A DNA stretch of 64,000 nucleotides. It comes from Filomicrobium insigne (GTDB lineage Bacteria > Pseudomonadota > Alphaproteobacteria > Rhizobiales > Hyphomicrobiaceae). Both the position numbers and the translations under genes were made by a program. The notes under the pieces are model-generated. The model saw nothing but the letters and a program-made list of their open reading frames with translations, had not been told where the DNA came from and made no database searches. The stretch is from positions 310,001-374,000 of the forward strand of contig NZ_FNJC01000003.1 in NCBI RefSeq assembly GCF_900104305.1. The letters are read 5' to 3'. Positions 27,592-36,437 of this stretch are shown here, one piece after another (within the stretch, counting starts at the first letter, position 1; every line of letters begins with the position of its first letter).

Positions 27592-27888
27592 TCAATTGCC
27601 ACGAGTTGAGAGCGAAATCGCTCTAACCCATACCTCCTCAAATTCATCGTCAGTAATTTCTGCCGCATAAAATTCAGGATCAGCATTGATCTCGGAAAGC
27701 GTCGGTATGGGTTCTGAGCCGAGCATGGTCAATCCCTGGGACAAGTGCGCATCTGCGTAGCCTACAGAGCCGTCGCGAAATACTTCTACTTTGCGCACTT
27801 CAAAGCTGGCATCGTCCAGATCGCTGTAAAGTAGAACAGGCTCGTCAGGATGGTCGTGTCTCCATTCAACCCTTATGTACCGCCTCAC
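27592..27888 (-). CDS. DUF6881-type small protein
   Basis: The 98-residue protein has RYIRVEWRHDHPDEPVLLYSDLDD at the start, then VRKVEVFRDGSVGYADA and PIPTLSEINADPEFYAAEI, a pattern I associate with DUF6881, a family common among immunity-type genes. It is soluble and acidic (the C-terminal half is rich in Asp and Glu). It is the first gene of the minus-strand row that continues through the frameshifted gene, DUF1493 and the 26594 gene. No toxin gene is found beside it. Confidence 0.7.
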   Translation of the reverse strand: MRRYIRVEWRHDHPDEPVLLYSDLDDASFEVRKVEVFRDGSVGYADAHLSQGLTMLGSEPIPTLSEINADPEFYAAEITDDEFEEVWVRAISLSTRGN

Positions 27889-27906
27889 TTCATTGGCCTC
27901 GCCGCC

Positions 27907-28359
27907 TCAACACCTTTTCTTAATCTCGCGGCCCAATTCCCGCGAAACTTCATGCGCCAGCATCTTGCCGCGCGAGATCTGGTTGAGCGAGAGCTTGCCG
28001 CTGGCGCCTTGCAGGATCCGGGGCGCGGCATCGGCTTCAATCTTGCCCCGCTTCAGCTCATCGCACGACAGCTGCTTCTTCTTCTGGCTGTAGGCGAACA
28101 ATCTCACGCCTGACGCATAGGCTTCCGGCGTCGCCGACTGCCCAATCCAGGCCCGCTGATCGTCCTTCTTGAAATGTTCCAGAGTTGCTTGCCGCTTGGC
28201 GACGCAATCAGGCGAGTCATCGACGCAGGATAAGCCTGCCGTCGGAGAGCTCACGCCCGGCCCTTGCCCCGCGCAGCCAGCCATCGCCATCAGAGCAAAA
28301 CCGACCAATAATAATCTCACGGCGGAAGCCGGCCCTCCGGTCGAACACAATGCTACCAT
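27907..28359 (-). CDS. Small putative lipoprotein
   Basis: The 150-residue protein has a lipoprotein signal and lipobox (ALMAMAGCAG). The mature part has a conserved-looking CVDDSPDCVAKRQATLEHF segment, RAWIGQSATPEAYASGVRLF and a Lys-rich C-terminus ending in Cys. This arrangement resembles small exported proteins of Hyphomicrobiales of unknown function. ATG 28359 follows AAGGGG by 5 bases. It diverges from the quinone oxidoreductase gene. Confidence 0.7.
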   Translation of the reverse strand: MVALCSTGGPASAVRLLLVGFALMAMAGCAGQGPGVSSPTAGLSCVDDSPDCVAKRQATLEHFKKDDQRAWIGQSATPEAYASGVRLFAYSQKKKQLSCDELKRGKIEADAAPRILQGASGKLSLNQISRGKMLAHEVSRELGREIKKRC

Positions 28360-28522
28360 CATCGCCCCTTGTGAAGCTGAGCACGAGCCCATAGAAGGCG
28401 GGAATGGCGCGGTCAAGGCATGTGCGTGGCGGGAGTGTAACCCAAAAGCTGCGAACAGCCCGACCAGTCAAATCGGCAGAGCCGTTTCACGGCACTTGTT
28501 CACACCCTAGCGGAGTTGAGCG

Positions 28523-29497
28523 ATGGTCCACGCGATCCGAATTCATGCCTACGGCGGCCCGGAAGAACTGAAGTGGGAGGCCGTTGAGATCGGCGAGCCT
28601 GGGGACGGCCAGATCCGTATCCGCCATACCGCCGTCGGACTGAACTACATCGATACCTACCACCGCACCGGCCTGTATCCCGTGGGCGATCTCCCCGCCA
28701 CGATCGGCATGGAAGGGGCTGGCGAAGTGATTGCCATCGGCCCCAATGTCCCGGGGCTGAAGGTCGGCGACCGCGTGGCCTACGCCAATCCAATGGGCTC
28801 TTATGCGGAGGAGCGCTTGATACCGGCGGATCGTGTCGTGAAGGTGCCCGATTCCATCGACGATCAGACGGCGGCCGCCATGATGCTTCAAGGGATGACC
28901 GCGCGCTATCTGCTGCGCATGACGTTCCCGGTCGACGCCAACACGACCCTTTTGTTCCATGCGGCAGCAGGAGGCGTGGGGCTTATCGCGTGCCAGTGGG
29001 CAAAGTATCTCGGGGCCACCATCATCGGCACGGTCGGTTCACAGGATAAGGCAGAGCTGGCCAAGGCGCACGGCTGCACGCACGTCATCAACTACCGCAT
29101 AGAAAATTTTGTGGATCGCGTGAAGGAAATCACCGAAGGGCGCGGTTGCGATGTCGTCTATGACGGCGTCGGCAAGGATACCTTCCCTGCATCGCTCGAC
29201 TGCCTTCGCCCGCGCGGCATGTGGGTGAGCTTCGGCAACGCCTCCGGTCCTGTGACCGGCTTTGACATCGGCTTGCTCGGTCAAAAGGGTTCTCTCTTTG
29301 CCACGCGCCCATCATTGTTCGCCTACACTTCGACGCGCGAAGATCTTGAAGCCTGTGCGAACGACCTGTTCGACGTCGTGACGGCGGGGCACGTCAAGAT
29401 TAACGTCAATCAGACCTACCCGCTGAGCGCAGCGGCCGACGCGCATCGTGATCTCGAAGCGCGAAAAACGACCGGCTCTACAGTTCTGGTACCTTAA
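28523..29497 (+). CDS. qor: NADPH:quinone oxidoreductase, zinc-less MDR family
   Basis: The 324-residue medium-chain dehydrogenase/reductase lacks zinc-ligand cysteines. It has GLNYIDTYHRTGLYP near the start, the quinone-reductase signature region (VLFHAAAGGVGLIACQWAKYLGA around 140-165, here beginning TLLFHA) with the AxxGGVG nucleotide loop, and ends DLEARKTTGSTVLVP, the standard Qor C-terminus. It reduces quinones or enones with NADPH. It is followed 20 bases later by the GT39 gene. Confidence 0.92.
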   Translation: MVHAIRIHAYGGPEELKWEAVEIGEPGDGQIRIRHTAVGLNYIDTYHRTGLYPVGDLPATIGMEGAGEVIAIGPNVPGLKVGDRVAYANPMGSYAEERLIPADRVVKVPDSIDDQTAAAMMLQGMTARYLLRMTFPVDANTTLLFHAAAGGVGLIACQWAKYLGATIIGTVGSQDKAELAKAHGCTHVINYRIENFVDRVKEITEGRGCDVVYDGVGKDTFPASLDCLRPRGMWVSFGNASGPVTGFDIGLLGQKGSLFATRPSLFAYTSTREDLEACANDLFDVVTAGHVKINVNQTYPLSAAADAHRDLEARKTTGSTVLVP

Positions 29498-29517
29498 ATT
29501 CGTCCGGGGAGACCTCG

Positions 29518-31080
29518 TTGGCACAATCGCAAGAAGGCCAGGCCAACGCGGCAAACGTTGGCGTGCAACAGGACCGGCGGGCGCTTCAAGGATTGGCGCT
29601 GGTTCTATTCGCTGTCCTCACCTACTCGTTCCTGCATGTCGGCTTCCGGCTTCTGGCGTCCAACGTGCTCGGCGAAGATGACGTAGTCGACAACATCCTC
29701 GTCCAAAATCTCCAGGCTGGGTACGACGCCTTCCCACGCCAGCCACCGCTATACGACTGGGTGCTCTGGGGTGTGCAGCAGGTCATGGGCCCGCACATCG
29801 AGAGCTTCCTGCTTATCAAGTACACCGCACTCATAGCGACGGCAGGCTTTCTGTATCTATCCGCGCTGCGTGTATTTAAAGACCGTCTCTTTGCGATCCT
29901 GACTGTCGAGTCGCTGGCGCTGATCTATCAGATCAGCTGGCGGTTCCACGAAGGCTTCACCCACGAAGTCGGCGCTATGGTCGCGGTCACTGCGACGCTG
30001 TGGGTGTTTCTGCGCATCGCTGAGGACGGCGGGATCGGTAACTTCATCCTGCTGGGCGTGATCGCAGGCTTGGGCTTTCTCACCGAGCCTGCCTACACGG
30101 TGTTTTTGGCGAGCCTCTGCCTCGCCGCTTCGCTGCAGCCGGGACTGCGCCGACGACTATTCCGCGCGCCCCTTTTGCTTTCGCTGGTCATCGCGGTGGC
30201 AATTGCATCACCCTATCTTTGGTGGCTGCTTTCAGATCCGCGGCGCTTGCGCTGGCTGACGAACGCAGATCCATACAACTGGAAGTATGCGCTTGATGGC
30301 TTCGTAGATGCACTGCGAGGCCCGCTCGCCTACCTCTCGCCATTGATAATTATTCTGCCGCTGATTTTTCCGCGGTACTTGCCGACCGCGTGGGTGGACT
30401 TAGGCCGTGCGCCGACCAAGTCAGATCCCCCCGATCTCGAACAGTGGATATTGCATACGGCACTGGTCGCTTACGCGCTTTCGATTGTGGGAGCGCTCGC
30501 GTTCGCAATCCATGGGCTGGCGGTCCACGTTCTGATGCCGCTTTATATAACGAGCACGATTTGGCTCTTTGGCGTCGCGCGGCGAGCCTCAGGCACGCCG
30601 TTGCACGTGAAGCGCTTCACGCGCTTGGCGATCCTGATCGCCGTGATCGCCTTTGTCGCGCGTATGGCCAACATGTTCATCCTCGATCCGGTGTGTAAAA
30701 CCTGCCGCTGGGGTATCCCGTATTCAACTCTTGCTCAAAGCATGCAGGACCGTGGCTTCGATCCCAAGGGAACGATCATCAGCATAGATGACGAACTGGC
30801 GGGCAACCTGCGTTCGCAATTCCCCGAAGCGACGATTGTAACGCGCCGCTACCCCACGTTTACGCCGGAAGGCGCCGACTGGTCGCGCGGCTCCCGAGCC
30901 TACGTGTGGGGCGCCAATATTCCACAAAAGCAGGCTCACACGTTCATGGGACGGATGCTGCCGGAGGGACGATCAGTCGATGAAGCGGACACCCTGACGG
31001 TGCCCTGGCACCATCTGTGGCGGGAGGACGGCTACCGAACCACCGAATGGAAGCTTTTGATAATTAACGATGCACCATAA
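29518..31080 (+). CDS. Glycosyltransferase family 39 membrane protein (ArnT/PMT-like)
   Basis: The 520-residue protein has about ten transmembrane helices and a C-terminal periplasmic domain (about 410-520). The first periplasmic loop has the acidic EDDVVDN motif and the QPPLYDWVLWGVQQ segment, the catalytic-loop pattern of GT39/ArnT enzymes that transfer sugars from polyprenyl-phosphate donors. The acceptor may be lipid A or a glycan; it cannot be told. The start is TTG 29518, supported by GGGGAG 6 bases upstream. Confidence 0.87.
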   Translation: MAQSQEGQANAANVGVQQDRRALQGLALVLFAVLTYSFLHVGFRLLASNVLGEDDVVDNILVQNLQAGYDAFPRQPPLYDWVLWGVQQVMGPHIESFLLIKYTALIATAGFLYLSALRVFKDRLFAILTVESLALIYQISWRFHEGFTHEVGAMVAVTATLWVFLRIAEDGGIGNFILLGVIAGLGFLTEPAYTVFLASLCLAASLQPGLRRRLFRAPLLLSLVIAVAIASPYLWWLLSDPRRLRWLTNADPYNWKYALDGFVDALRGPLAYLSPLIIILPLIFPRYLPTAWVDLGRAPTKSDPPDLEQWILHTALVAYALSIVGALAFAIHGLAVHVLMPLYITSTIWLFGVARRASGTPLHVKRFTRLAILIAVIAFVARMANMFILDPVCKTCRWGIPYSTLAQSMQDRGFDPKGTIISIDDELAGNLRSQFPEATIVTRRYPTFTPEGADWSRGSRAYVWGANIPQKQAHTFMGRMLPEGRSVDEADTLTVPWHHLWREDGYRTTEWKLLIINDAP

Positions 31081-31164
31081 GGAAGCCGCGACAGATAGCG
31101 GGAACGAAGGAACTGACCGTGAGAGGAGCGCGCTGTACGGTCAGCGCGCAGGCGAGAAAACGGT

Positions 31165-31437
31165 TCAGTTGAGTTCTGAAAAACGGCTCGGATCAGGCTT
31201 CCGGCCGGTAACCCGTTCCAGAGCGATCGCAGCGAGAATCTTGCCGGCGAGCGTTTTCCGCGGGACAAGATCAGCGACATTGTAGTCTTTGGACGGCGAA
31301 GCATCAGTGCCGTCGAGGATGTCGACAGACACGGCTTGACGAATGCTGCCCGTCTCAAGAGGTGTCGCCAATGCGGTTTGCCCCAACAGGCAGTAGAAAA
31401 CGGCGGCAGTCGTCGTCGAAAACGCACGCAAAATCAC
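31165..31437 (-). CDS. Small exported protein, uncertain
   Basis: The frame from GTG 31437 encodes 90 residues: a signal peptide (about 1-25, ending TALAT) and a short mature part with VPRKTLAGKILAAIALERVT and DPSRFSEL. GAGGGGGG lies about 8 bases before the GTG. The signal peptide and ribosome site support a real gene, but no family is recognised. It is convergent with the GT39 gene. Confidence 0.45.
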   Translation of the reverse strand: MILRAFSTTTAAVFYCLLGQTALATPLETGSIRQAVSVDILDGTDASPSKDYNVADLVPRKTLAGKILAAIALERVTGRKPDPSRFSELN

Positions 31438-31440
31438 GAG

Positions 31441-31954
31441 ATTGCCCCCCTCTAGCTGACGCCAATTCGCTGGCAGTTGTCCCATGCGGCCCGCATTCCC
31501 CACCGACCGTTTCGCCAAGGTAAAGCGTTCCAGAGCTGACGCAAGTAGTAAACAATCTCGTATGAATTGGCGCTGAACGGATCATTTGACACAACAGGTC
31601 GCTGAGCGCCGCGCCCACTCTGACTTTGTGGCGAATAGATGGCACGAATTGCCGCACCCCAGGTTCCGGGTTTGAACCGTTGCCAATTGGCATGGGCTGT
31701 CTGTGAAGAAAATCTTATCTTGCGGAACGCTCTGAAACATTCGTCCCAAGGCGGAACAATAAGGACTCGTTGATCAACAATTTTCCTGCGCATTCAAATA
31801 GATAAAGCTGCTTGGCGTTTACCAGTTATCATTTCTTCGGCGACATCATCAGTACCGGGAGGGGCGGTCCTTCAAGGAGGATCTCCCGGCATTACTGACA
31901 ACGGCTCCTGCAAGCGTTTTTCGAGGGGCACTAGAGCAGATAGCGAGAACACAA
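31441..31954. other. About 510 bases without a convincing gene
   Basis: Minus-strand frames in this stretch have no ribosome site, no family pattern and an odd residue mix. I see no RNA gene or repeat in it. Confidence 0.5.
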
Positions 31955-32236
31955 ATGCTTAGGGAAGAAATCTATTTCGAGGACATCTCAACGGACGCCA
32001 TTGCGTTGGTCTCGATCGGTTGGGAAGCTGAGACGCCGGATTATTTTGCGCGTGGCTTGAGGTACAGCAGCGGCCGGAACATCGATCTGATCCAGGCGCA
32101 CAAGTGGTTCAATATTGCTGCGCTTCGCGGCAATCGCGAAGCACGCATCTATCGCAGCGAAGTCGCGATGGAGATGACGCGGAGCGAGATTGCCGAGGCA
32201 CAGCGCCAAGCGCGCGCGTGGCTGGCGCGCCAGTAA
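31955..32236 (+). CDS. Sel1-repeat-like small protein
   Basis: The 93-residue protein has one Sel1/TPR-like unit: YFARGLRYSSGR, then LIQAHKWFNIAALRGNREAR, closing with EMTRSEIAEAQRQARAWL. Small proteins with this single AHKWFNIAA unit are frequent in alphaproteobacteria and often take part in protein interactions. The ribosome site is weak. No operon partner is seen. Confidence 0.75.
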   Translation: MLREEIYFEDISTDAIALVSIGWEAETPDYFARGLRYSSGRNIDLIQAHKWFNIAALRGNREARIYRSEVAMEMTRSEIAEAQRQARAWLARQ

Positions 32237-32264
32237 GCGTCTGGCCGTCCTGGAGAGGCGCTGG

Positions 32265-32963
32265 CTAGCAGTCTGAAAAGAATGATGACAGGCAGCGCCA
32301 TGTCGATTTGGCGGCGCCGCCAATGGCATCACCGGCTTCACCCAGTTTCTCGCCAGTTTTTTTTGCAACGCCAACGACCGCATCGCCTGCGTCCTCAAGG
32401 CCTTTCTTGGACGACGTGGCCGTGCGCTTCGCAAGCTCCTCCACCGTCTTTGGAGGCCCCTTTGGCTCTGCTTCGGCCTCTTCTTGCTTGGATGGAACGT
32501 CCTGAGACGCATCTTCCGGTGCCGCAGCCGGTTCGATTGGCTTTATGGGCGCAAGCTTGGGGTCCTCCTGGCCAGTGCCTATAGCGGGCGGCACAGTTCC
32601 GGGCACTACGACGTTCGCGGGCGGTGCAACCGGCATCTGAGTATCCGCAGAGGGTGCCACAACCACAAGTTCTCCCTCGCAGGGGCCAGACGCGTTGCGC
32701 CTGATGCTGCATCGCGCATGCCCGCCGCGTTGCGCCAACTCCTTGGCACAAACCAAGGGGGCCGCAGAAGCGGTCATCGAGAGGGAGCTTTGCGGATCGA
32801 ACGCGCAGCGGTAGACCGCAAACGGCTCTTCGCAAGTAACACACTGCTCCTCTGCGGCCGCGGGGAGAGCAGCGCTCGATAAAATGGCAAGCACCATAAT
32901 TGACCACGCCCACCGGCGGCACAGCCAAAAACGCAGAACTATAACGTGTGCTGATCCGTACAT
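32265..32963 (-). CDS. Exported Pro/Ala-rich protein of unknown function
   Basis: The protein has up to 232 residues. A signal peptide near residues 12-38 (ILSSAALPAAAEE) is followed by a Cys-containing domain (about 39-100, with QCVTCEEPFAVYRC and CSIRRNASGPCEGE), a Pro-rich linker (105-170) and a Gly/Lys-rich amphipathic tail (AKKTGEKLGEAGDAIGG) ending in Cys. The start is unclear because the ATG at 32963 lacks a ribosome site; an internal ATG (residue 23) is possible. No named family is recognised. Confidence 0.6.
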   Translation of the reverse strand: MYGSAHVIVLRFWLCRRWAWSIMVLAILSSAALPAAAEEQCVTCEEPFAVYRCAFDPQSSLSMTASAAPLVCAKELAQRGGHARCSIRRNASGPCEGELVVVAPSADTQMPVAPPANVVVPGTVPPAIGTGQEDPKLAPIKPIEPAAAPEDASQDVPSKQEEAEAEPKGPPKTVEELAKRTATSSKKGLEDAGDAVVGVAKKTGEKLGEAGDAIGGAAKSTWRCLSSFFSDC

Positions 32964-33121
32964 CGCATGTGCTTTATTGGGTTGAAACCTGCATTCAAAG
33001 TCCTGGTGCCCGGCCTCAGCCTAGCGCGAAAGAGCAGGTCCGGCGAGGCCTTCGAACAAGATATCTATCAGGCGGGTTGCAATCGCCGAGTCGCCCAACT
33101 ATACGGATGCCTTCGACCTCC

Positions 33122-33213
33122 GGAGACGTGGCCGAGTGGCTGAAGGCGGCGGTTTGCTAAATCGTTATACGCTCAACGGCGTATCGAGGGTTCGAATCCC
33201 TCCGTCTCCGCCA
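33122..33213 (+). tRNA. tRNA-Ser (anticodon GCU)
   Basis: The 7-bp acceptor stem GGAGACG/CGTCTCC is followed by a D-arm, an anticodon loop TTGCTAA (GCT), a long class-II variable arm with a TACGC/GCGTA stem, a T-arm GAGGG-TTCGAAT-CCCTC, and an encoded CCA (33211-33213). It decodes AGC/AGU. An integrase gene lies about 100 bases downstream, so its 3' end is the likely attachment site of an integrated element. Confidence 0.97.
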
Positions 33214-33318
33214 GGAACCCTGACACCCAAGGCATTGAGTGTGCAGGATAAAAATCCAAAAAATTGCCAACGGTTCGGCACTGCATTACCGTAAACTGCA
33301 TAACAATTGCGGTACATC

Positions 33319-34635
33319 ATGCGGGCACCGAAGCCGTTCAACCGTGGCGGGATCTGGTATCTGATCCGCAGAGTTCCAAAGAAATATCGCCACCTAGACA
33401 CCAGAAGTTTCGTCTATCTCACGACGCGCATTCCAGTTGTGGATGATCCACGCGGCATCCGTGCCGCGCAGGTGGTCGCGCACCTCAACGAGGTGCTTGA
33501 ACAAGGCTGGAGGGAATTAGAGCAAGGGCGCGAGCCGAACCATGAAGAGCGGTACGAACGCGCACGTCGCACCGCTCATCAACTCGGCATTCGCTACATT
33601 GAAAAGTCGGAACTCGCGCAAGCCGGTCCCATCGAAATTAAAAAGCGTGTGGCCCTCATCAAGAGGTTCAAGCCGAAGCCCAGCTCAGCGGTTTACGACG
33701 CCGTCGTTGGCGTTGTCTCACCGCCTCCGTTGACACTGAGCAGGCTAGTCGCGGCATTTGAAAAAGAGCAAGCGGCGAGCCTGAAAGCCCTCTCACCGGA
33801 TCAGCTCAAACGCTGGCGGAACCCCAAGAACCGCGCCGTCAACGACCTCATTAAGATCGTCGGAGAGAAGAACGTCACAGCGCTTACTCGCGCCGATGCG
33901 CTCGCTTTTCGTGACCATTGGCGCGAGCGCGTCATCAAGGGTAAGGCCGAGATCGGCACCGCAAACAAACAATTCGGCCACATCGGAAAGATGCTGCGCA
34001 CGTTAGAGAACGCGCAGCAGATCGGCATTCCGCTGGATGTATTCGCCAAGCTACGCCTGGAAGGCGAGAAGACGGTGCCGCGTGCTCCCTTTGATCCGGA
34101 GTTTATTCAGGAGGTGATCTTGGCTGACGGGGCGCTCGACGCGCTTCACCCCGAAGCACGGCGCGTGGTTTTTGTTATGGCGAATACCGGCTTGCGCCCA
34201 AGCGAGATCGTGAACCTCCGACCCAGCCACATCCACCTCGATGCAGACGTGCCGCATCTGGAGATCAAGCCGGAAGGCCGGAAGCTCAAGACGAACGACA
34301 GCGAACGAGTGATGCCTCTCGTGGGCTGCGCCCTGGAGGCGATGAAGCTTCAACCGAAAGGATTTCCCCGCTACTTCGATAAGGGCGCGACGCTATCAGC
34401 GAACATCAGCAAGTTCTTTAGAAACCACGGCATGCGGCCGACGCCAGCGCACTCGCTCTACTCATCGCGGCATAGTTTCGAGGATCGGCTAACGGCACTT
34501 GATCCGCCCGACAAGATTATTGCGACCTTAATGGGTCACAAGCACCAGCGCCCGAAGTATGGCAAGGGGCCGACGCTGGAGCACCTGCAAGGATGGCTTG
34601 ATCGAATTGCATTCGCGCCGCCAACGAGCCTGTGA
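33319..34635 (+). CDS. Tyrosine recombinase / phage-type integrase
   Basis: The protein has 438 residues from ATG 33319. A N-terminal region with KPFNRGGIWYLIRRVPKKYRHLDTR resembles integrases of alphaproteobacterial islands (DUF6538-like start). The catalytic domain shows the first Arg in MANTGLRPSEIVNL, the H-x-x-R-H region near HSLYSSRHSFEDRL, a His in LMGHKHQ and a likely nucleophile Tyr in RPKYGKG. It should integrate DNA at the adjacent tRNA-Ser. The reading frame is intact. No strong ribosome site is visible; an upstream TTG (33307) is an alternative. Confidence 0.9.
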   Translation: MRAPKPFNRGGIWYLIRRVPKKYRHLDTRSFVYLTTRIPVVDDPRGIRAAQVVAHLNEVLEQGWRELEQGREPNHEERYERARRTAHQLGIRYIEKSELAQAGPIEIKKRVALIKRFKPKPSSAVYDAVVGVVSPPPLTLSRLVAAFEKEQAASLKALSPDQLKRWRNPKNRAVNDLIKIVGEKNVTALTRADALAFRDHWRERVIKGKAEIGTANKQFGHIGKMLRTLENAQQIGIPLDVFAKLRLEGEKTVPRAPFDPEFIQEVILADGALDALHPEARRVVFVMANTGLRPSEIVNLRPSHIHLDADVPHLEIKPEGRKLKTNDSERVMPLVGCALEAMKLQPKGFPRYFDKGATLSANISKFFRNHGMRPTPAHSLYSSRHSFEDRLTALDPPDKIIATLMGHKHQRPKYGKGPTLEHLQGWLDRIAFAPPTSL

Positions 34636-34842
34636 TGAGCATCCGCTAGGTTGAACCGGCCAGGATCTTCGGCTAAGTGACGAGCACGGACGAAGGGCAG
34701 ATACTATGGCACGTTCACGTTGGAAGACGCCTATGCGTGGCGTCACGACCGCAGAAAGCGACAAGCTCGGAGTATCGCCGCTCACGGCGATCTGCTCGCT
34801 TTGCAGTCCAGACAGGCGAAGAGGTGCCGCCGCTCAAGGCAT

Positions 34843-35493
34843 TCAAAAGCCGTAGCTTATGCCGCCGCGCACTGACTGAATATTTATGTCATCTGCCCGA
34901 TGATCGTAACCAAGGCTGGAAACGACACTGCCAAAGTCGACGTACTGATACTCAACGCGCACTCGCAATCTATCCCACAAGGCATACTCAAGACCGCCTC
35001 CCATTGCCCAACCAACAGCGTCATTTGAGTTGGATGAACCGAGGGTTAGGTCTTTCTTTTCGATCTCGCCTAACGCGACGCCGCCTGTCGCGTAAATCAG
35101 TGCGTTACTGTGGGAAAATCCGAGCCGGGCCCTGAAGGTGCCGACGTAGCCCATCTCCAGCGCGTTGACCAAACCTGCAAACTGGCTGTCGTCGCCGTTC
35201 AACGAGGACCAAGTAATGTCGCCTTCGATGCCATATACAAGTGAGCCGCGCTGCCACAGATAGCCCAGGTGCAAACCTGAGGCCGTACCGTCGTAGGAGA
35301 TGTCTCCATCGGGCTGCCAGTCAGTAATGACCGTATTGCGCCACGAGTTGCCGGTCTCGCCCCAAGCCTTGCCGACATGCGCACCAATGTAAGGTCCGCT
35401 CCAATCGTAGTTCGGGGCCCTGAGCAGCTCGGCCGCACATACATTGCCCGCAGATGAAGCCAAGACAAAACCGATGGCGAGCGCTCTTAGCAT
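34843..35493 (-). CDS. Outer-membrane beta-barrel protein (Omp25/31-like)
   Basis: The protein has 216 residues, with a signal peptide (about 1-20) followed by ELLRAPNYDWSGPYIGAHVG, the typical first strand of small alphaproteobacterial porin-family barrels. Alternating strands follow (LHLGYLWQRGSLVYGIEGDI, ALIYATGGVALGEI, RVRVEYQYVDFG), and the protein ends VRGGISYGF with a terminal Phe for BAM recognition. GAGGGG lies 6 bases before ATG 35493. It lies just after the integrase, in the accessory region. Confidence 0.85.
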   Translation of the reverse strand: MLRALAIGFVLASSAGNVCAAELLRAPNYDWSGPYIGAHVGKAWGETGNSWRNTVITDWQPDGDISYDGTASGLHLGYLWQRGSLVYGIEGDITWSSLNGDDSQFAGLVNALEMGYVGTFRARLGFSHSNALIYATGGVALGEIEKKDLTLGSSNSNDAVGWAMGGGLEYALWDRLRVRVEYQYVDFGSVVSSLGYDHRADDINIQSVRGGISYGF

Positions 35494-35817
35494 GTTGGGC
35501 CCCTCAAGATGCTCAGAATGAACGAATGTGGACGCAAACACGTTCGGAGAACCATCCGTAAAGAGAGTTAAGAAACTCTAACGGTGAGGCCGCCGCGCCA
35601 GTAGGGATACCTTCGTCGATGCCCGCAGCTATATTCCGCCCACCCCGTGTGTTGTCACCGCTATTTTGGAGGGTTCTGGAGGGAAATAGCGTACACGTAG
35701 TTCTCCGTTTCATCGTTCTCGGCACGCCATTTATTTCTTGCAGAGCATTGATTTTGAACAAGTATTATGGTGGCGGATTTTGAGTGAGCCTATTTGTATC
35801 CCAACAGGATTGCGTCA
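35494..35817. other. Upstream region of the barrel protein, no gene seen
   Basis: About 320 bases lie between the barrel protein start and the DUF4145 relic. The open frames here have no ribosome site or family pattern. It presumably carries the barrel gene promoter, but no clear boxes are visible. Confidence 0.4.
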
Positions 35818-36333
35818 ATGTCGGTTCTGACAACCCAATGTCCGCATTGTCTCGCTGACCCCGTTCCGCTTCGGGCCAGAGCACTGTCTGAACGGCGTGG
35901 CACGAACCAGCGAGTGATCGTTTTCACGATCTGCCTCCCTGCAATGAGCCCACTTGCGTCATTCTGAACATGAACGGGGAAGCTCCGGTAACTCCAATTG
36001 GTTAAGGGGGGATGTGGACGTCGTCACGACGTCCGGCTGGCACATCTACGCCATCTATCCGGATCCGACAAAACGTGAGGCTCCTTCCCATCATTGCAAC
36101 AGCGCATAGCGGCCTTGACGACGTCTAGCCATATCCCGGCCGATGTCGCGAAATGGGCGGACGAAATTAGAATAGTCGGTAACGACGCGGCGCATGACGC
36201 CGCGGAACTCGCAAAAGAAGACGTCGACGAAATTGCTGAGTTTGTCGACGCGTTTCTTCAGTACGTATTTACGATGCCTGCAAAGTTCGCGCGGCGGCAA
36301 TCACGAAAGAACGCTGCCAACGTCGCCCCCTAG
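35818..36333 (+). pseudogene. Decayed DUF4145 gene
   Basis: Three frames must be joined to follow one DUF4145 protein. MSVLTTQCPHC starts at 35818. After a shift, CNEPTCVILNMNGEAP supplies the second half of the zinc ribbon. After another, WHIYAIYPDPTKREAPSH follows. The end is intact in a third frame from 36094: LTTSSHIPADVAKWADEIRI, then GNDAAHDAAELAKEDVDE and AFLQYVFTMPA. The central helical part (about 40-70 residues) is missing. Several frameshifts plus a deletion point to true decay rather than error. DUF4145 proteins occur in mobile and defence-linked DNA. Confidence 0.7.
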
Positions 36334-36437
36334 CCAAGGACTACGGGGCTCATATGCCGGGTTACATCAGTAGCGCTTGAGCAGAAGTCGTGCGAGCTAG
36401 GTCGTCTGGCGCGACTAAGATATTCGGCGGGAATGTT

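Noticed and set aside
34677-35135. 152-codon frame antisense to the Omp25-like barrel gene
   Set aside because: The other strand has a clear signal peptide, barrel strands and ribosome site; this frame is Arg-rich and shows no family pattern.
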